A DNA stretch of 64,000 nt from Spirodela intermedia (lineage: Eukaryota > Streptophyta > Magnoliopsida > Alismatales > Araceae). Shown here piece after piece: positions 24,053-36,500 of this stretch. The DNA lies in NCBI GenBank assembly GCA_902729315.2, contig LR746276.1, positions 2,310,169 to 2,374,168 of the forward strand. The letters run 5' to 3'. The number at the start of each line of letters is the position of its first letter. Within the stretch, counting starts at the first letter, position 1. The position numbers and the translations under genes were made by a program. The notes beneath the pieces are model-generated. The model was given only the letters and a program-made list of their open reading frames with translations, was not told the DNA's origin and did not search any database.

Positions 24053-26717
24053 TCAGTGAGGAACGAGTGAGGAGCACTCCTTGAGCTCGACCATGTCGAT
24101 GGGGAGCCTCTCCGGGGGGAAAGGGCAGGGGGTGGCGGCACCGCCTTGATCGGGCAGCGCCGAGCACGGCGGCGGGGTGACGGAGGTTGTGGCGCCCTCG
24201 ATGTCGGAGCAGGTCCAGGGAGCCTTCTTGGACTTGACGACCTCGATGGTGGCGTTGGAGATACAGATCCCCGTGAATGGCGCCCCGGGGATCCCCTCCA
24301 GTCTGCCGGCGGTGGTCACGTTGCTGGCGGTGATGTCGCTGTAGCTGATGCCGGAGACGACGGGAATGGCGGCAGGATCGAAGCCTTCGTCGGCGTGGGA
24401 GCCGTAGTTTCCGGTCATCCAGAAGGCCCACTTCATCGTCTTCATCACGAAACCCTTCACGAAGATGTCCTTCACGTAAGCTCCCCTTCCGACGGCGGTC
24501 TTGATCCGCACGCCAGATTCTGTGTCCACGGCGGTGATGTCCTCTGCACGCACATCCTCGATCCCGCCGGACATCTCGCTCCCGAGAGCTATGGTGGCGC
24601 TGGTGGGGGAGATGCATGTGAGCCGCCGTATGCTGATTTGCCGGCTCGGCATGCCCACGGCGATGCCGTACTCGTCCCACCCGCTCTTGATGGCGATGCA
24701 ATCGTCACCGGAGACGACGTAGCAGTCCTCGATCCTCACCTGCGAGCAGGAATCTGCCATGGGAGATGGAGGCCGTGAGAGGCGGTCGGCTATGGCGGCG
24801 GGGGAGGTTTCTCTCACCCGGGTTGATGCCGTCGGTGTTGGGGGAGTTCACCGGAGCGAGGATGCTGATGCCGGAGACGATAACGTTGCTGCAGGGCCAG
24901 GAGAAAGCTACAAGGGTCATGGTCATCGTCATGAAACCCTAAAATGGTTGGTGGTGTATGTGGAGGGGGAGGAGACCTGCTGTAGACAGGGTGGACGTTC
25001 CAGGAGGGCGAGTTGACGAGAGTGAGGTTGGAGATGAGGATCTGGTCGGAGAAGAGGAGCTCGATGAGGTAACCGCGGGTGTAGCGGAGGTTGTGGGATC
25101 TGAACTTGGACCACCATGCCGCTCCCTGACCGTCGATGGTGCCGTTGTCCCCTGCAACAACAGCGCCGGCGGCGGTGTCAGCGTGGGGGCGGGTCGGCGG
25201 CGGCGCCGTCTTCCTTCCTGTTCGAGGGGGTTTAGTTAGTTGGTACCTGTAATGGCTACGTCGGTGAGGTTGGAGCCGAGGATGAGGCTGCTGTAGCGGC
25301 CGCCGGGGGCGTCCCGCCCCCTGCCGTAGGAGGGGAGGGGATCAATGATCGGCCACTCGCTCATGTCCTGCATGGTCAATTCATGAGAGAAAGAGGAAGA
25401 GAGAGAGAGATCGATAGGATATGTATCAACCAAGCAGCTGAACACGATTTTCTCTCACTAACTTAGAACTTACCGGGGTCGTAATCCAACTCTTGAGGGG
25501 GAGAGAGATGGGTCTAGAGAGATATATAGGAAGGAAACAGGTGAGGTCGACTTGTAAGAGGATAGTAACTTTCGATTGTAGGTTTAATTAGAAGAATATT
25601 AAAGGGCGGTGACTGTGGTTGATTCATGAGAGGGAGTGTGCGAGGGAAAAGAAAGATGGATTAGTACGTATGCCTTTAAAATGGAAATTCTACGTTCTCT
25701 CTCTGGACTGAGGACTCTAAAAGGGCAGCGATTGTAATCAGTTCATGAGAGAGAGGGACTTGTAAGGCCAGTATGATACGTCACACAAACAGGAGACAAA
25801 TGAATTCCGGTTCTCTCCTTAACTGAGAAGATAAAAGATTCTCGATTCATGCGAGGATCTTATATAGCCTTGAATTTTGATAGCCTTGAATTTGTTGTGC
25901 CACACTGAAAATGAGTTATTGCGCATGAAGAACAGGTAGAACTGAATCGACTGAAAGGGACCTCCTCGATTGCGTTTTTTGTCTGTTTCACCCAATTTTT
26001 GGAGAATCGATGTTTCCTGTTGCGGCTCTCTTCTATCGTCATCAATCCGGCGTGTGAGACGAACGAAGAAAGTCATGAGACTAGAGTTTTAGAGTGAGAT
26101 AGAGAGAGATAGATAGAGAGAGAGGGGCCGACCTGGGAGCCGAGGATGACGGCGTCTCGGTGTAGGTAGAGTGTGAAGCAACTAGTGAGGTTGAAGCTCC
26201 CCGTGAGCCACCGCCCGGGGGGGACGTACAACTGGCCGCCGCCGCTGGAGCAGGGGGCCGCCTGGGCCAGGTGGGCCACCGCCGACTGGAAGGCCCTCGT
26301 GTTGGAGGTAACGCCATCGCCGACGCCGCCAAAGTCCGGCAGCGCCACCGTCATCGCCCTGCAACACGTCATCGTCCTGTACACAAACGGCGACCCTTCG
26401 TATCCGCCGTCCCCCGTCCTCGCCGGTGGGCCGATTCTCCTCCTGCTGCTCCCCCTGCCGCCGCCCCCTCCGTCGCCCCCGCTTCTCCCCTTCCTCCTGC
26501 ATTCACCCCTGCCGAGAGAACCGGCAGACAGCAGCAGCAGCAGAAGCGCCGCCGCCTGTGCATGAAAGCCGAACCCAGAAAGATCAGCAGAAGGAGAAAC
26601 TCATCTTCTTCGAGAACAACCTCGTGTCGGAGCTCCGGTAGGGAAGAGGGGGAGATGGTTTACAGGGAATGCCCTTCTCCTCGCGAGGCCGCCGCCGCCG
26701 CCCTGAAACAACTCCAT
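24053..26717 (-). CDS. Polygalacturonase-like glycoside hydrolase family 28 protein, secreted
   Basis: Exons, in transcript order: 26664-26717, 26133-26555, 25247-25367, 24977-25151, 24818-24888 and 24053-24753. Phases agree, giving 514 residues. The first exon (18 codons, MELFQGGGGG...) was inferred. The main frame has no ATG before the GH28 domain, but a clean acceptor at 26556 joins it to an ATG exon. The join yields a leucine-rich signal peptide (AAALLLLLLSAG) at residues 19-30. A minus-strand TATAAA lies at 26767-26772, 50 bp upstream of the ATG. GH28 marks are DFGGVGDG, SPNTDG (NTD 275-277), GDDCIAIKSG (DD 298-299) and RIKT (RIK 364-366). The usual GHG histidine site reads GSEMSGG (339-345), typical of the plant PG-like clade. 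The likely role is pectin homogalacturonan hydrolysis in the wall, but activity is unproven for this clade. Confidence 0.88.
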
Positions 26718-26766
26718 GGCCGGAGGAAGAAAGAAGGACGAGGAGGGAGGGTGGAAGAAGGCTCCG

Positions 26767-26772
26767 TTTATA
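26767..26772 (-). promoter_or_regulatory. TATA box of the polygalacturonase-like gene
   Basis: TATAAA on the minus strand, 50 bp upstream of the inferred ATG. This predicts a leader of only about 20 nt and supports the inferred first exon. Confidence 0.5.
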
Positions 26773-28010
26773 GAGACGGCTCAGTCTCACGCAATGGACG
26801 AAAAAGAGACAATTTTTGGAGTCTTCGCTGGGCCACCACAGGTCCCATGAAAGAAGGCCTCTTTTTGGGATTGGGGGATATCGGGAAGATGGTGGACCAG
26901 ACAGTGGAGAGGGATACGCATCTCTTAGAACATACGAAATAAGCAGTGCTTCAAACATACTTGTGACTTTATTTGAATGAACAATTAGTGCCATGTATAT
27001 ATAAAGGAGAATTGTTTGGCTGATGAACACGTGGACCGATTTTGCCAAATTTAGCCATTAGGTTCCACGCAACTTGGACACGCCTATTTATTGGAGAATC
27101 CTCCTCACCATATTAGAAAGTTCAACGTGCTTTTAATTTCATAGATTTGCTCCATTGAGCCGGATTCTGCCAATAATTTGGAACCAGGATCAAACAATTT
27201 AGTTCCCGCACTTGGTCCTTTCAATGGAAGCAAGTCATTAGGATAGATTTCCATGGTCTCTTGGCTGATAACTATGGTTAGTTGCTCTGAGGAACAATAA
27301 TTTTCCCAAATAATTTCTACTCTTGGTGCAAAATTTGTCTACAAAAGAAATAATATTTCATCGATGTGAGATGGTGTGATGAAATATTTCATTTAAAAAT
27401 AATTCCTATATTTGATTCCACTCTTAGACGGGGCATTGATCCACCTTATGAATGATTACTTTTTATAAACCCTTGAGACCTAGGAAAAGAACAATGTTCT
27501 CAATCCCCACATAGGCATATTTACAATATGATCTATGGTACCAACAATAATTGTATTTCTTCACGAAATATTCAGTGCCAAAGTTATCTATGGAGTATTC
27601 ATTAAACATCAATAGTTGACATAAGCTATCTAGTATGGCACAAGATGGTGTTTAGTGAACTTAGAATGGACTTGTGACATTGCACACCTATATTGATTAT
27701 TTGTCACTACTTCTAATAGGATTTTACAATCAACAATTCACGGCTTGAAATCATAATGATTTTGAAGGAATTTAATGATAAAGTGCCGAATAAAAGATCC
27801 AATTGAACGATGGATCTTCAAAGTTTATAAGCTTGTTCTTTGTTTGGGAGTCTTTGTTTTCTAGTGTGTGGAAATGAAGCTGACTTATTATTTATCGTAA
27901 CAAAATGATCAAATATTCTCATTAGTACTAACTTACACAAATAATCTTCGTGACCGCTGTTCGTCTAATAGTTTCCTTACATATGTGAACGCCACTAGAC
28001 TTGATAGAAG
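26773..28010. other. Upstream/intergenic sequence, no gene seen
   Basis: AT-rich, without a useful ORF. A perfect 11-bp inverted repeat (AATATTTCATC, 15-nt loop, GATGAAATATT) lies at 27352-27388. Confidence 0.5.
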
Positions 28011-28212
28011 GAACAACCTTTACACGCAATGATGAATGCTGTGGTGATGAACCACGAGCTAATGTGTTCAGGGGTAGAGCTCTGCTCTTGGAGAAAGCCC
28101 TGCCGAGTCACCTCTCCTTGCAGTAGCAGCACAGGGCTTGACGTAGAGAGGGAGGGAGAAAGAGACTACGTAAGAAGGGTTCATCGAGAGACACAGAGAA
28201 AAGCCAAGAAGC

Positions 28213-28243
<31 letters not shown>

Positions 28244-28727
28244 ATAAGAAGGGTCCATCGAGCCGGGTGAACACTGTGGTGTTGGAAAGAGCGGCGTGCT
28301 CACATGCCGCGAGAATACGCAGACGGAGGCCGCGCCGGACTCACATGCGCCCGAGCCCGTGACGCCCTGCCGCCATCAGCCAAACGCCACATGCGGCCGA
28401 AGCACTCACGGGGCGGCGCAACCCGTCAAACGCCCCTCCACTCCGCTTCATTCCGCAGAGCCGCCGCTGCTGCTGCTGCTGTCCCCTTCATCTTTCTCTT
28501 TTCCTCAGCCCCATCGCCGTCGTAGCCCCCCGGAGCAGAGATGCCAAACCGACGACCCCATCGCGTAGGCAGCCGGGCCACAGAGATCTGGAGAGAGCAC
28601 CGGTTACAGTGGTGGGACTTCATGTGGGCACATTCCCTGTAAATGCTACTGCCGAGAGGATAAGCTGGCCATGGGTAGGGTGGACCCTCGTGAAGCCCGG
28701 TCTTATGAGAGATAAAGAAAGAGGAAT

Positions 28728-28780
<53 letters not shown>

Positions 28781-29390
28781 GTGGTCGATCACGAGACTAC
28801 GGAACGGTAAGGTCTAGGGACTATCTATCCAGGTAAGGAGCGGGTCTAAGTTCCATTCTAGAATTGATTTAAAGGCCTAGAGAGATTGCCGGCAAAAATA
28901 CAAACAATTAACACCCCTACGGGATGTAGGACACCGCCAGCTAGAAAAGGGTAGTGGACGGGGGATGACTCGATGAAGTGGAGCCCCTCGGGCCTCCCCA
29001 ACCCATTGGCACCACCCATCAGGGGCAGGTGAAGTGGAGTCCCTGTGGCTCTCGGCCCACGCGTGGGCCGAGTTCTCAGTGCGCGCGTGGCGTAGCCGGT
29101 GTGGTGCACATGCCGGCCGCCGCCAGTGCCGCCGCCCGCCTCTCGCCCCGGCGTGGGCGGGTTGCTTTAGTTCCAAGCGTGGCAAGCTGCCTTTTGCTGC
29201 GTGGCGCACACGTAAGGGGCGAGCTGCGGACCGGCATTCCCGGCGGCATTTCGTCGTTGGAGCATACCCGACGTTTACGTCCCGGCGATTCCGTTCATAA
29301 CATTATTAGAGAGAGTGAGAGAGAGAGAGAGAGATGGGGGACCCCCGTTGTTGTTCTCTCTCTCTCTCTCATACTGAACTACCCGAGGGT
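28011..29390. other. GC-rich unassigned island with (GA)n tracts
   Basis: Holds (GA)n runs at 28216-28242 and 28732-28778. ORFs are open on several strands, but none resembles a protein I know. The motif GTGAAGTGGAG, followed by CCC or TCC, occurs twice (about 28974 and 29030). A GA tract at 29311-29334 and a CT tract at 29357-29371 flank GGGGGACCCCC and could fold into one hairpin. A transposon origin is possible but no termini were found. Confidence 0.4.
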
Positions 29391-29498
29391 ATTCCAGTAG
29401 AAATCAGGCTATTATGAACAAAAACGAAATATTCTTATCTGAAAACTAATCTCTTTCTTCCAATTAGATTCTCAGAGCTAAAGGACCTCCGTGCATGT

Positions 29499-29552
<54 letters not shown>

Positions 29553-29730
29553 TCTCACACAGACACACACACACACACACACAGATACACATTCACTGTC
29601 ATCCTGAATACCACGGAGAGACTATTCCAGTCGAAATCGGGGTTCTATGAATGACCCAGAAGTCTAATATTATCTTAAACTAATCTCTTTCTCGGCACTA
29701 GAATCTCAGAGCTAGAGGAGTTCGCCGAAT
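29390..29730. repeat. Diverged ~230-bp-period duplication flanking (CT)n/(CA)n
   Basis: Copy A (about 29390-29490) and copy B (about 29618-29722) share TATTCCAGTMGAAATC, CTAATCTCTTTCT and ATCTCAGAGCTARAGGA (copy A has TTCTCAGAG) in the same order and spacing. Between them lie (CT)n at 29500-29549 and (CA)n at 29555-29582. No coding sequence is present. Confidence 0.7.
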
Positions 29731-30597
29731 CATTGTTCAATACCACCAGTGCCGACCGACAGCGGACGCTTTCTCCTCTGGGCCCTCACCGGCATGGCGT
29801 GCAGACTAACCAAATATGGTACGTAGATACGGTGCGACCATCATTGAGCATCTTCCTAGGCCTATTGGCAGGGCCCATGCCTGGAGGGAGATGCCCATAT
29901 ATGGAAGGTTTTCTCTAAGGAACCGTAACTACCAGGAATCGAGTCATTGACTGATCTTCAGCATGTCTTCATGCCCACATCCATCTCAAACATGATGAAA
30001 GTGTGATGGTCCATCGACGGGAAGGAGAGAGACCCAGAAAAAGTTTGAGAATTATGAGCAATTTTTTTTATAATTGTGTATCCAAATCTGACAACTTTCA
30101 GAAATATGGGTGACTTGGACACATTAGAGAGCTCAGAGCAAATTCTACCATTTAAATCAAAATATTCTGTCACAGATATGTGATAGAGAGAGAAAGAGGG
30201 AGAGTCGCTGAACCTGGATGAAACCACCGGTGGGAATATGTATAATAAATACACCATGACTGTTAGAGACCTCATCACCACCAAAGAGACTGCTAGTGAG
30301 AGAAGCAGGGAGGCCCGTCAAAGGGAAAGGGCGAGAAACAGGGACGAGAAAAACCCAGCACACAAATGTGGAGATGGGAGACGGATGGAGTGCTTGCTCC
30401 ATTCCGCCCAATTCACTCTCCAGGGGGCGATATTATGATATATATACAGACAGAGGCCAACCCTGATCTTTCTTCCAAAGCCAAGACTTCATCTTCCCGT
30501 CAGAAAAGGGAGATGATCAGCCCCAAACTCACACAAGATCTCTGTTTTCTGCCTTTTGTCGGGAGGCATCGGCTAATCACAATCACATAAAACAGCT
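29731..30597. other. 3' flank of UPF2 and intergenic sequence
   Basis: The right-hand part should be the UPF2 3' UTR on the minus strand. No polyadenylation site was fixed and no other gene is visible. Confidence 0.5.
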
Positions 30598-33500
30598 TCA
30601 TCTCTTCCTGGAGTAGCCATAGGAGACCCCACCCTGAAGCTGGTGCCGATGACGTGCAGCCTGCTTGGCCGAGCCAGCGGAACGGCTGCCGCCACTTCCA
30701 GCTGGCGTCCAGCCGCCCAACTGGCCCAGGACGCCGTTCGATTCCTCTTCCTCCCTCTCATTGTACTCCAGAATCCGCCGCTTGATGCTCTGCTTCTCTT
30801 CCAGCTCCTCAGCCTCCTTCTGCCTGGTGCTCTGCACAAGAGAGCAGTCCCCGGGAATGAACATCTGCCTGGTCTGCTGCTTGTTCCCCCTCTTCACCAG
30901 GACCTTCACCCGCACCTTGTTGCCGCCAAGGTTTCCTCCATCTTCATCCACTGTCTCCTCGCCGCTCTCCCCATCTGCGGCTCTCGGGTCTCTGGAACCG
31001 TCAAACACGTTCATGGGTATCATCATGTTCAGAGTTGGCCTGGCTCGCAGGTCCGATTTGCGGGACTCCAAGCTCTCCTGCATCAGCGCCCTCAGCTCTC
31101 GGTCAAACTCCGCCGCCTCCCTTGGATCGATCTCCGCCGCCTTCTGCCTGATCTGGACATCATCATCTTCGTCGGACCCGACTGCCCCGGCCTCACCTTC
31201 ATCGTCAGCATCGCTGACCGACCCATCATCTGTTTTATCCTCGTAGAGATCTTCCTCATCTTCCTGCGCATCCTGATCGGCACTGCCGCCGTCTGAGTAG
31301 CTCTCGCTGTCTTCCTCCTGTGCCCTGCCATTTTCGCCGATCCCATTGGCCGCGCTCTTTCCATTGGCCATGGCCGTGGCGGCAGCAGCAGCGGCGGCGG
31401 TGCCTCTCGAGGGCTTCTGGGACTCGCCGTCGGAGTGCCGCTCACCGCCGGACTTCTCATTGGTGGCTGTGCGGTCGTGCTCCTCCAGCTCGACGAGCGC
31501 CGAATTGACCTCCTCCACCGAGGCATGTCTAGTCATCTTCGGGCGTAAGTCGGCAAACAGGTCCTGAAATGAGGCAGACCGTGAGCTCTGAAGTTATTGG
31601 CAGCGGCAGCCAGAATGGGGATTGAAGGATGCGTTGACTGGGATGATGATCACCTGAATGTCAAACTCGATGTCAAGTGGAATCGAACCCTTGCTAAGAA
31701 CATATCTTTGAAAGTATATCAAGAATCTGTCGAGCTTCCTCTTTGAAGAGCCTCTGTCGAAGTAGTGGCCGCATGTCTGAAGAAGGGTTATGATCATCCT
31801 GATCCTGAAGCAGTCTTCCGGGGGGTCCAATGCATCTTGCTTCGATGAATGGAAAATCAAAGAACAATACAAGAGTCGAATAAATGTGGGGATTGAAGCG
31901 CCATGACACACAAGACAACCGAGGAAATGGTGTATGCTTTGAACACTGATCGTGATGATGATATAGACGATGAATCAAGGCAAATGTGAAACATACTACA
32001 AAGTTCTACCATGAATAAATCACGGTTAGAGGCAGGCAGCTGAAATAAGCGTGACCTAAGTAGCACTTGTCCAAAGGTCAAACACGGATGGATCCAATCA
32101 CGGATTAAAGTAGAGAGTCTTCATGGGTTTGTGATATATTATGGGTGATAGATTGAAGCAGATGTCGTGGAATTTTGTGAACACTAAGATAAACTGGCTC
32201 GCTTTCCCTTTAATAGGCCCCATTGTGCTCCTATGTAAACAATTTCTTTGTGGTGTCTGCACCCCACCCCACCCCACTCCACCCCGCCCCGCCTAGAAAG
32301 AGGTGAGGAGTCTATGATATAAGATCCACGAAAGAAGCAAGCTCTTACCTCCGGTGTGCCATGGCCGAAAGTGAGAATCAAATAGAGTGTCTCGAAGATT
32401 ACAGAGGAATCAACATGCTCGTAGTTGTACAGCTCCCCCAAGAACCGCATGTGTGCAATGCGCTTTTGCTGCATTCCATACTCGTTCAACTCTAATCCCA
32501 ACCTGATCTCCTCTAGGACCTGAAATTCGCCATGGGCAACTCACGATGTCAAAGAGCTGTCGCAGTAGCAAGTCTGGAATCAAACATCAGGCTACATGGA
32601 GAAGGAAGATAAAAGGAAGGAATAGAGAGGCAGTAAATGGAGAATTTTATCGCATCAGTGTCCCATCTACCAAACCATATTGTTTCCCTCATGAGTCATT
32701 ATTAAAGGCACCTCTGATCTAATATCTACTATATCAAACGGATTTCACCAATCAATGGGGCTTGTACTATGAGTGATGAGGTGAGTTTTTCAACGGCCCG
32801 CATTTAACCCACTCATGCTACTGTTTTTCTACATTTTTCTAAGCAGTGAACTTTTTTCACCTCTCAGAAAGATTTTTTTATGGCTAAGAAAACAGTGGGA
32901 GCCAGGATTCAGGACTGAGGCAACTTTAAAAAATGGCAAATGCCTCTTGAATCTACCAGAAATTATGACTGAACCAAGATCCATGGAATTATACACAGAA
33001 AGATAGAAAGTGTAATCGGTGTAGGATGCAAACGTATACCGTAGAAGGAAATGTAAAACGACATAGTTCACTGGTCCTTGATAACATAGGATCCACAAGC
33101 ATCAGTACTTCATAATATCCAAAATGATATAAGAAAAAGGCAATGACTAATAATTCGAACGTATCTGAATAACTAAAGATATTGACAAAATAGAACAGAC
33201 TGACAAACCTCGTCCACCACAGCGACAGCAAACTCATCATGATACCGGCTGAGGCCAACAGTTAGCAGGGCAATGAGATGAACCTGGCTGTACTTTCCCC
33301 GGTGAACTTTCAAAAAACACTTTAGAATATATGGTTCACAGTCATTCCACGGTAACTTTCGAAGCTGCCTCAGAACACGATCAGCAGAGGACTTATCAAG
33401 ATCTGTGAAAAGTAATTTTCTGATATACTGCACGAAGAGCATGCCATGAGATTAGATTAAGCGTACTAATCTAGCTAGTAACCGTAAAAATCAACTGATC

Positions 33501-36500
33501 GTGTGTCTGACCTGATGTAAAGGTGGCCGTACTTTTGAAACCCGATGAGACCGTTCAGGTGGTTTGCACAAGTAGTACGCATTTTCCACGAGAGTACTAT
33601 GACGGGGATCCAAATTTTTGACATTTTTCAGACGCATCAGGATCTCCAACATGTTTGCCACACGTACTGTTGTTTCTGGTGACCGATACAGGAATCGGCC
33701 ACATGTTTCAAGCAGATTGCAGGCAACATCTATATTGTGATGAGTAAAATCATCCAAACAAGCCTGCATGAAAATAGATGCCATCTCTAGTTAGTGAACA
33801 AGAAGTAATCACAGAAATGATACAAATTACTTCCTTAACGTCGTTAAATATAATGGTTCTTTGCCCGATAATGGCCTTTAAAGGACCACATGCATTGATG
33901 TCAATATCACTTTCATGTATTCTATCCGTTTAAATTACAGCCATCTTTTCTATTATGACTTTCGACAGACTGCTGATGTGGAAGCTTACCATGACTAAGC
34001 GCACAGGACAAATTTATGGAGTGACAATAGGCATGGTAACCCGACCAGAAAAAATCAAAACGTACTTGGATTCTTTGATAGTTCTAACCTATTTGAAACG
34101 ATGAGCAAAAGCTTGCAGAGCTTAATTCACTGATGTAACTTGGTTTATATCCTAGATTTAAAACTCGAAAATTGTAAATGAGTTGCATTACCTTCAGACA
34201 ACTAAAAACAAGACTAGGCGGAGCCATTTTGAATTTGCAAAGTTCTCCAATGAACCTTATGTTCTTTATCTTTGTTTCAATGTTTGTTTGGTCCTGTACA
34301 AAGAGCAACGTTAAAGAAAAACAGATCTATCATAGAACTGAACGTGCCAAGAGAAAAGTTATCATTCTAATGAGACACTAAATGAAATAATGCCTAGATT
34401 TTGAAAATTAAAAATCGCTAAAGAACGCAAGCCAACCTTCTTATTGATCAAGAAATTAAACTCTTCCTCTAGCATTGACAGAAGCATTACAGGAACGTCC
34501 TTCATACAGGTCGACAGCGTAGCAACCATCCGAGAATAGTAAGGAAGCAATTCTAAGGAAGTTCTCGGGACATTGAAGAGCGCCCTTGTAAGTTTCTTTC
34601 TGTTTGATTTTGAATTTAAGTAGCAAAATTCCACCTGAAAAAAGCCAATTTCATGAGCAGGCTTAAAGAAATATTTTAGCTACTCACATGAAATTTTGAA
34701 TACAAGCTGAACATATTACCGTTAACTGATCAATGAGATCACGACTGACACAACCAGGAAGCCTCTGCAAAAGACCATCCAGACTGGTCCCATCAACTCC
34801 CTTAAGCTTGTCCTTGTCAGTTTCATATTTCTTGTCAGCTTCCTTTTCTTTGTTTTTTTCTCTGTCTGAATCTTTCATCTTTTCCTCATCCTTTTCATCT
34901 TTGTCCTTTAATTTTTCATCCACTTTTCCGTCTATCAAAGAATCAGAATCACCAGAGGCCCGAACATTGTCATGAGAATCCAAGTTCTCTGAGTCAACAA
35001 TTGAATCCTTTAGAAAAAGGCATAAGTTAGAGAGGAGAAGACGACAAAAGAAAGCACACTAGAAGAGAAGGTTGATCAACGGACGAATAAATTTAATAGC
35101 AAAAATTTATGAACGAATGAAAGGAATGGAGGAGATAGTATGACTCAGGACACAAATCAATGAACCTTTCAGAAGGAAGCATACAGTTCAAAGAACAGTC
35201 ACTTAGTTAATTAGCGTTTGATAACTATCACATGTTAGCAAATCCCTACGTCCACAGGGTAGCCAAAACGCCAACCGAGGAAATAGGATTTGTGGTCAAA
35301 ATATGCCCTGATCTCAAATGGTGACAGTAATTATTCATCTGATTATTGCGTAGGACATAAGTATAACCCATTTGATTGTTCCCTTTTCAGGTGTTGAAAC
35401 TGAAGACTGTCGGGTTCCAGATGAACCCAAACTAGACCAGCAAGACATCGCTTGAAAGTTCAACACAAAAATGAATCAGGGTTAATTGTCTCATCTCAGA
35501 TCGGCTGATTGTACACTGAGGTAGACAGTTCATGGCCTTCTGTCCATGAAACGAAGAAAGAATAAAAGAACAATAAAATAAGGGAAAGTCATTTAGCTAA
35601 TGATAAAGGAGAGGCAATAACAGTGACAACGAGCTAACTAAAAACATATGACAGCAAAAAATTGTCGTATTATCTCTTTTCTTCTGAATGTTTAAAAGCA
35701 TATCCAACAAATCACGTTTTACAACATGTTTACATTTTCATAAATCACGATTTTACCCTCTAATCAACTAATTTGGTCAATACGGAATCTGATCACGATC
35801 ACCCAATCCCACGGACTACGAAGTATAGAAGATTGTGAATTTACATACAATCTTCACTAACGTCAGTAACATGCCAGCCTATCAATATACCCACCAAGTA
35901 TACCTCTGATAGAGACCAAGTCCCGTGGAAAGACAAGGTGCCTAGGAAGTTATGGATATTTGAACAAAAAAATGAAAGTGGATTTTGTATTATTCTGTAT
36001 CGAAAAATATCTTAGAGGACATCATCACTGTCCTCATCACTGTCGATCATTTCATCGATGTGACAACCAAGCTTTCTGAAGCATTATTTTCCTATCTCTG
36101 AGTCAATCATAGGAAAGAAATAGAATATCTTCTCGAGCGACAGACCTCCTGTGGTCCACTGGTCCAGCATTCATTTGAAAAAAAGCATGAAAATTCATAA
36201 TTCACGAAGGTATTTGCGAGGAGAGACAGCCAACAAGAGGCTCAACTGAAACGAACAGAGCTATACAAAGTATACGCCTAATCAATGTTACATTATTTAC
36301 TCATGTCTTTGAAGATGGATCATCCATCTTTGGAAAATAAAAATCTGTTTGCAAGACGAGAAAAAAATAGAGTTTTGTCCCTATGAGGACAAATACGTAT
36401 AATTTTCATCAACATGGGGCCAAGGTACCATGAAAAAAGGATACGTAATAATAGCATTTAAGACAGAAATCTTACATTTTGATCCTCATGATTCTTTAAC

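Noticed and set aside
26369-26563. ORF starting MHRRRRFCCCCC in front of the polygalacturonase
   Set aside because: Its frame runs into a stop and does not join the GH28 frame. The alternative frame gives a proper signal peptide after splicing.
30643-31296. 217-codon + strand ORF across the last UPF2 exon
   Set aside because: Antisense shadow of the UPF2 coding exon, with no family similarity.
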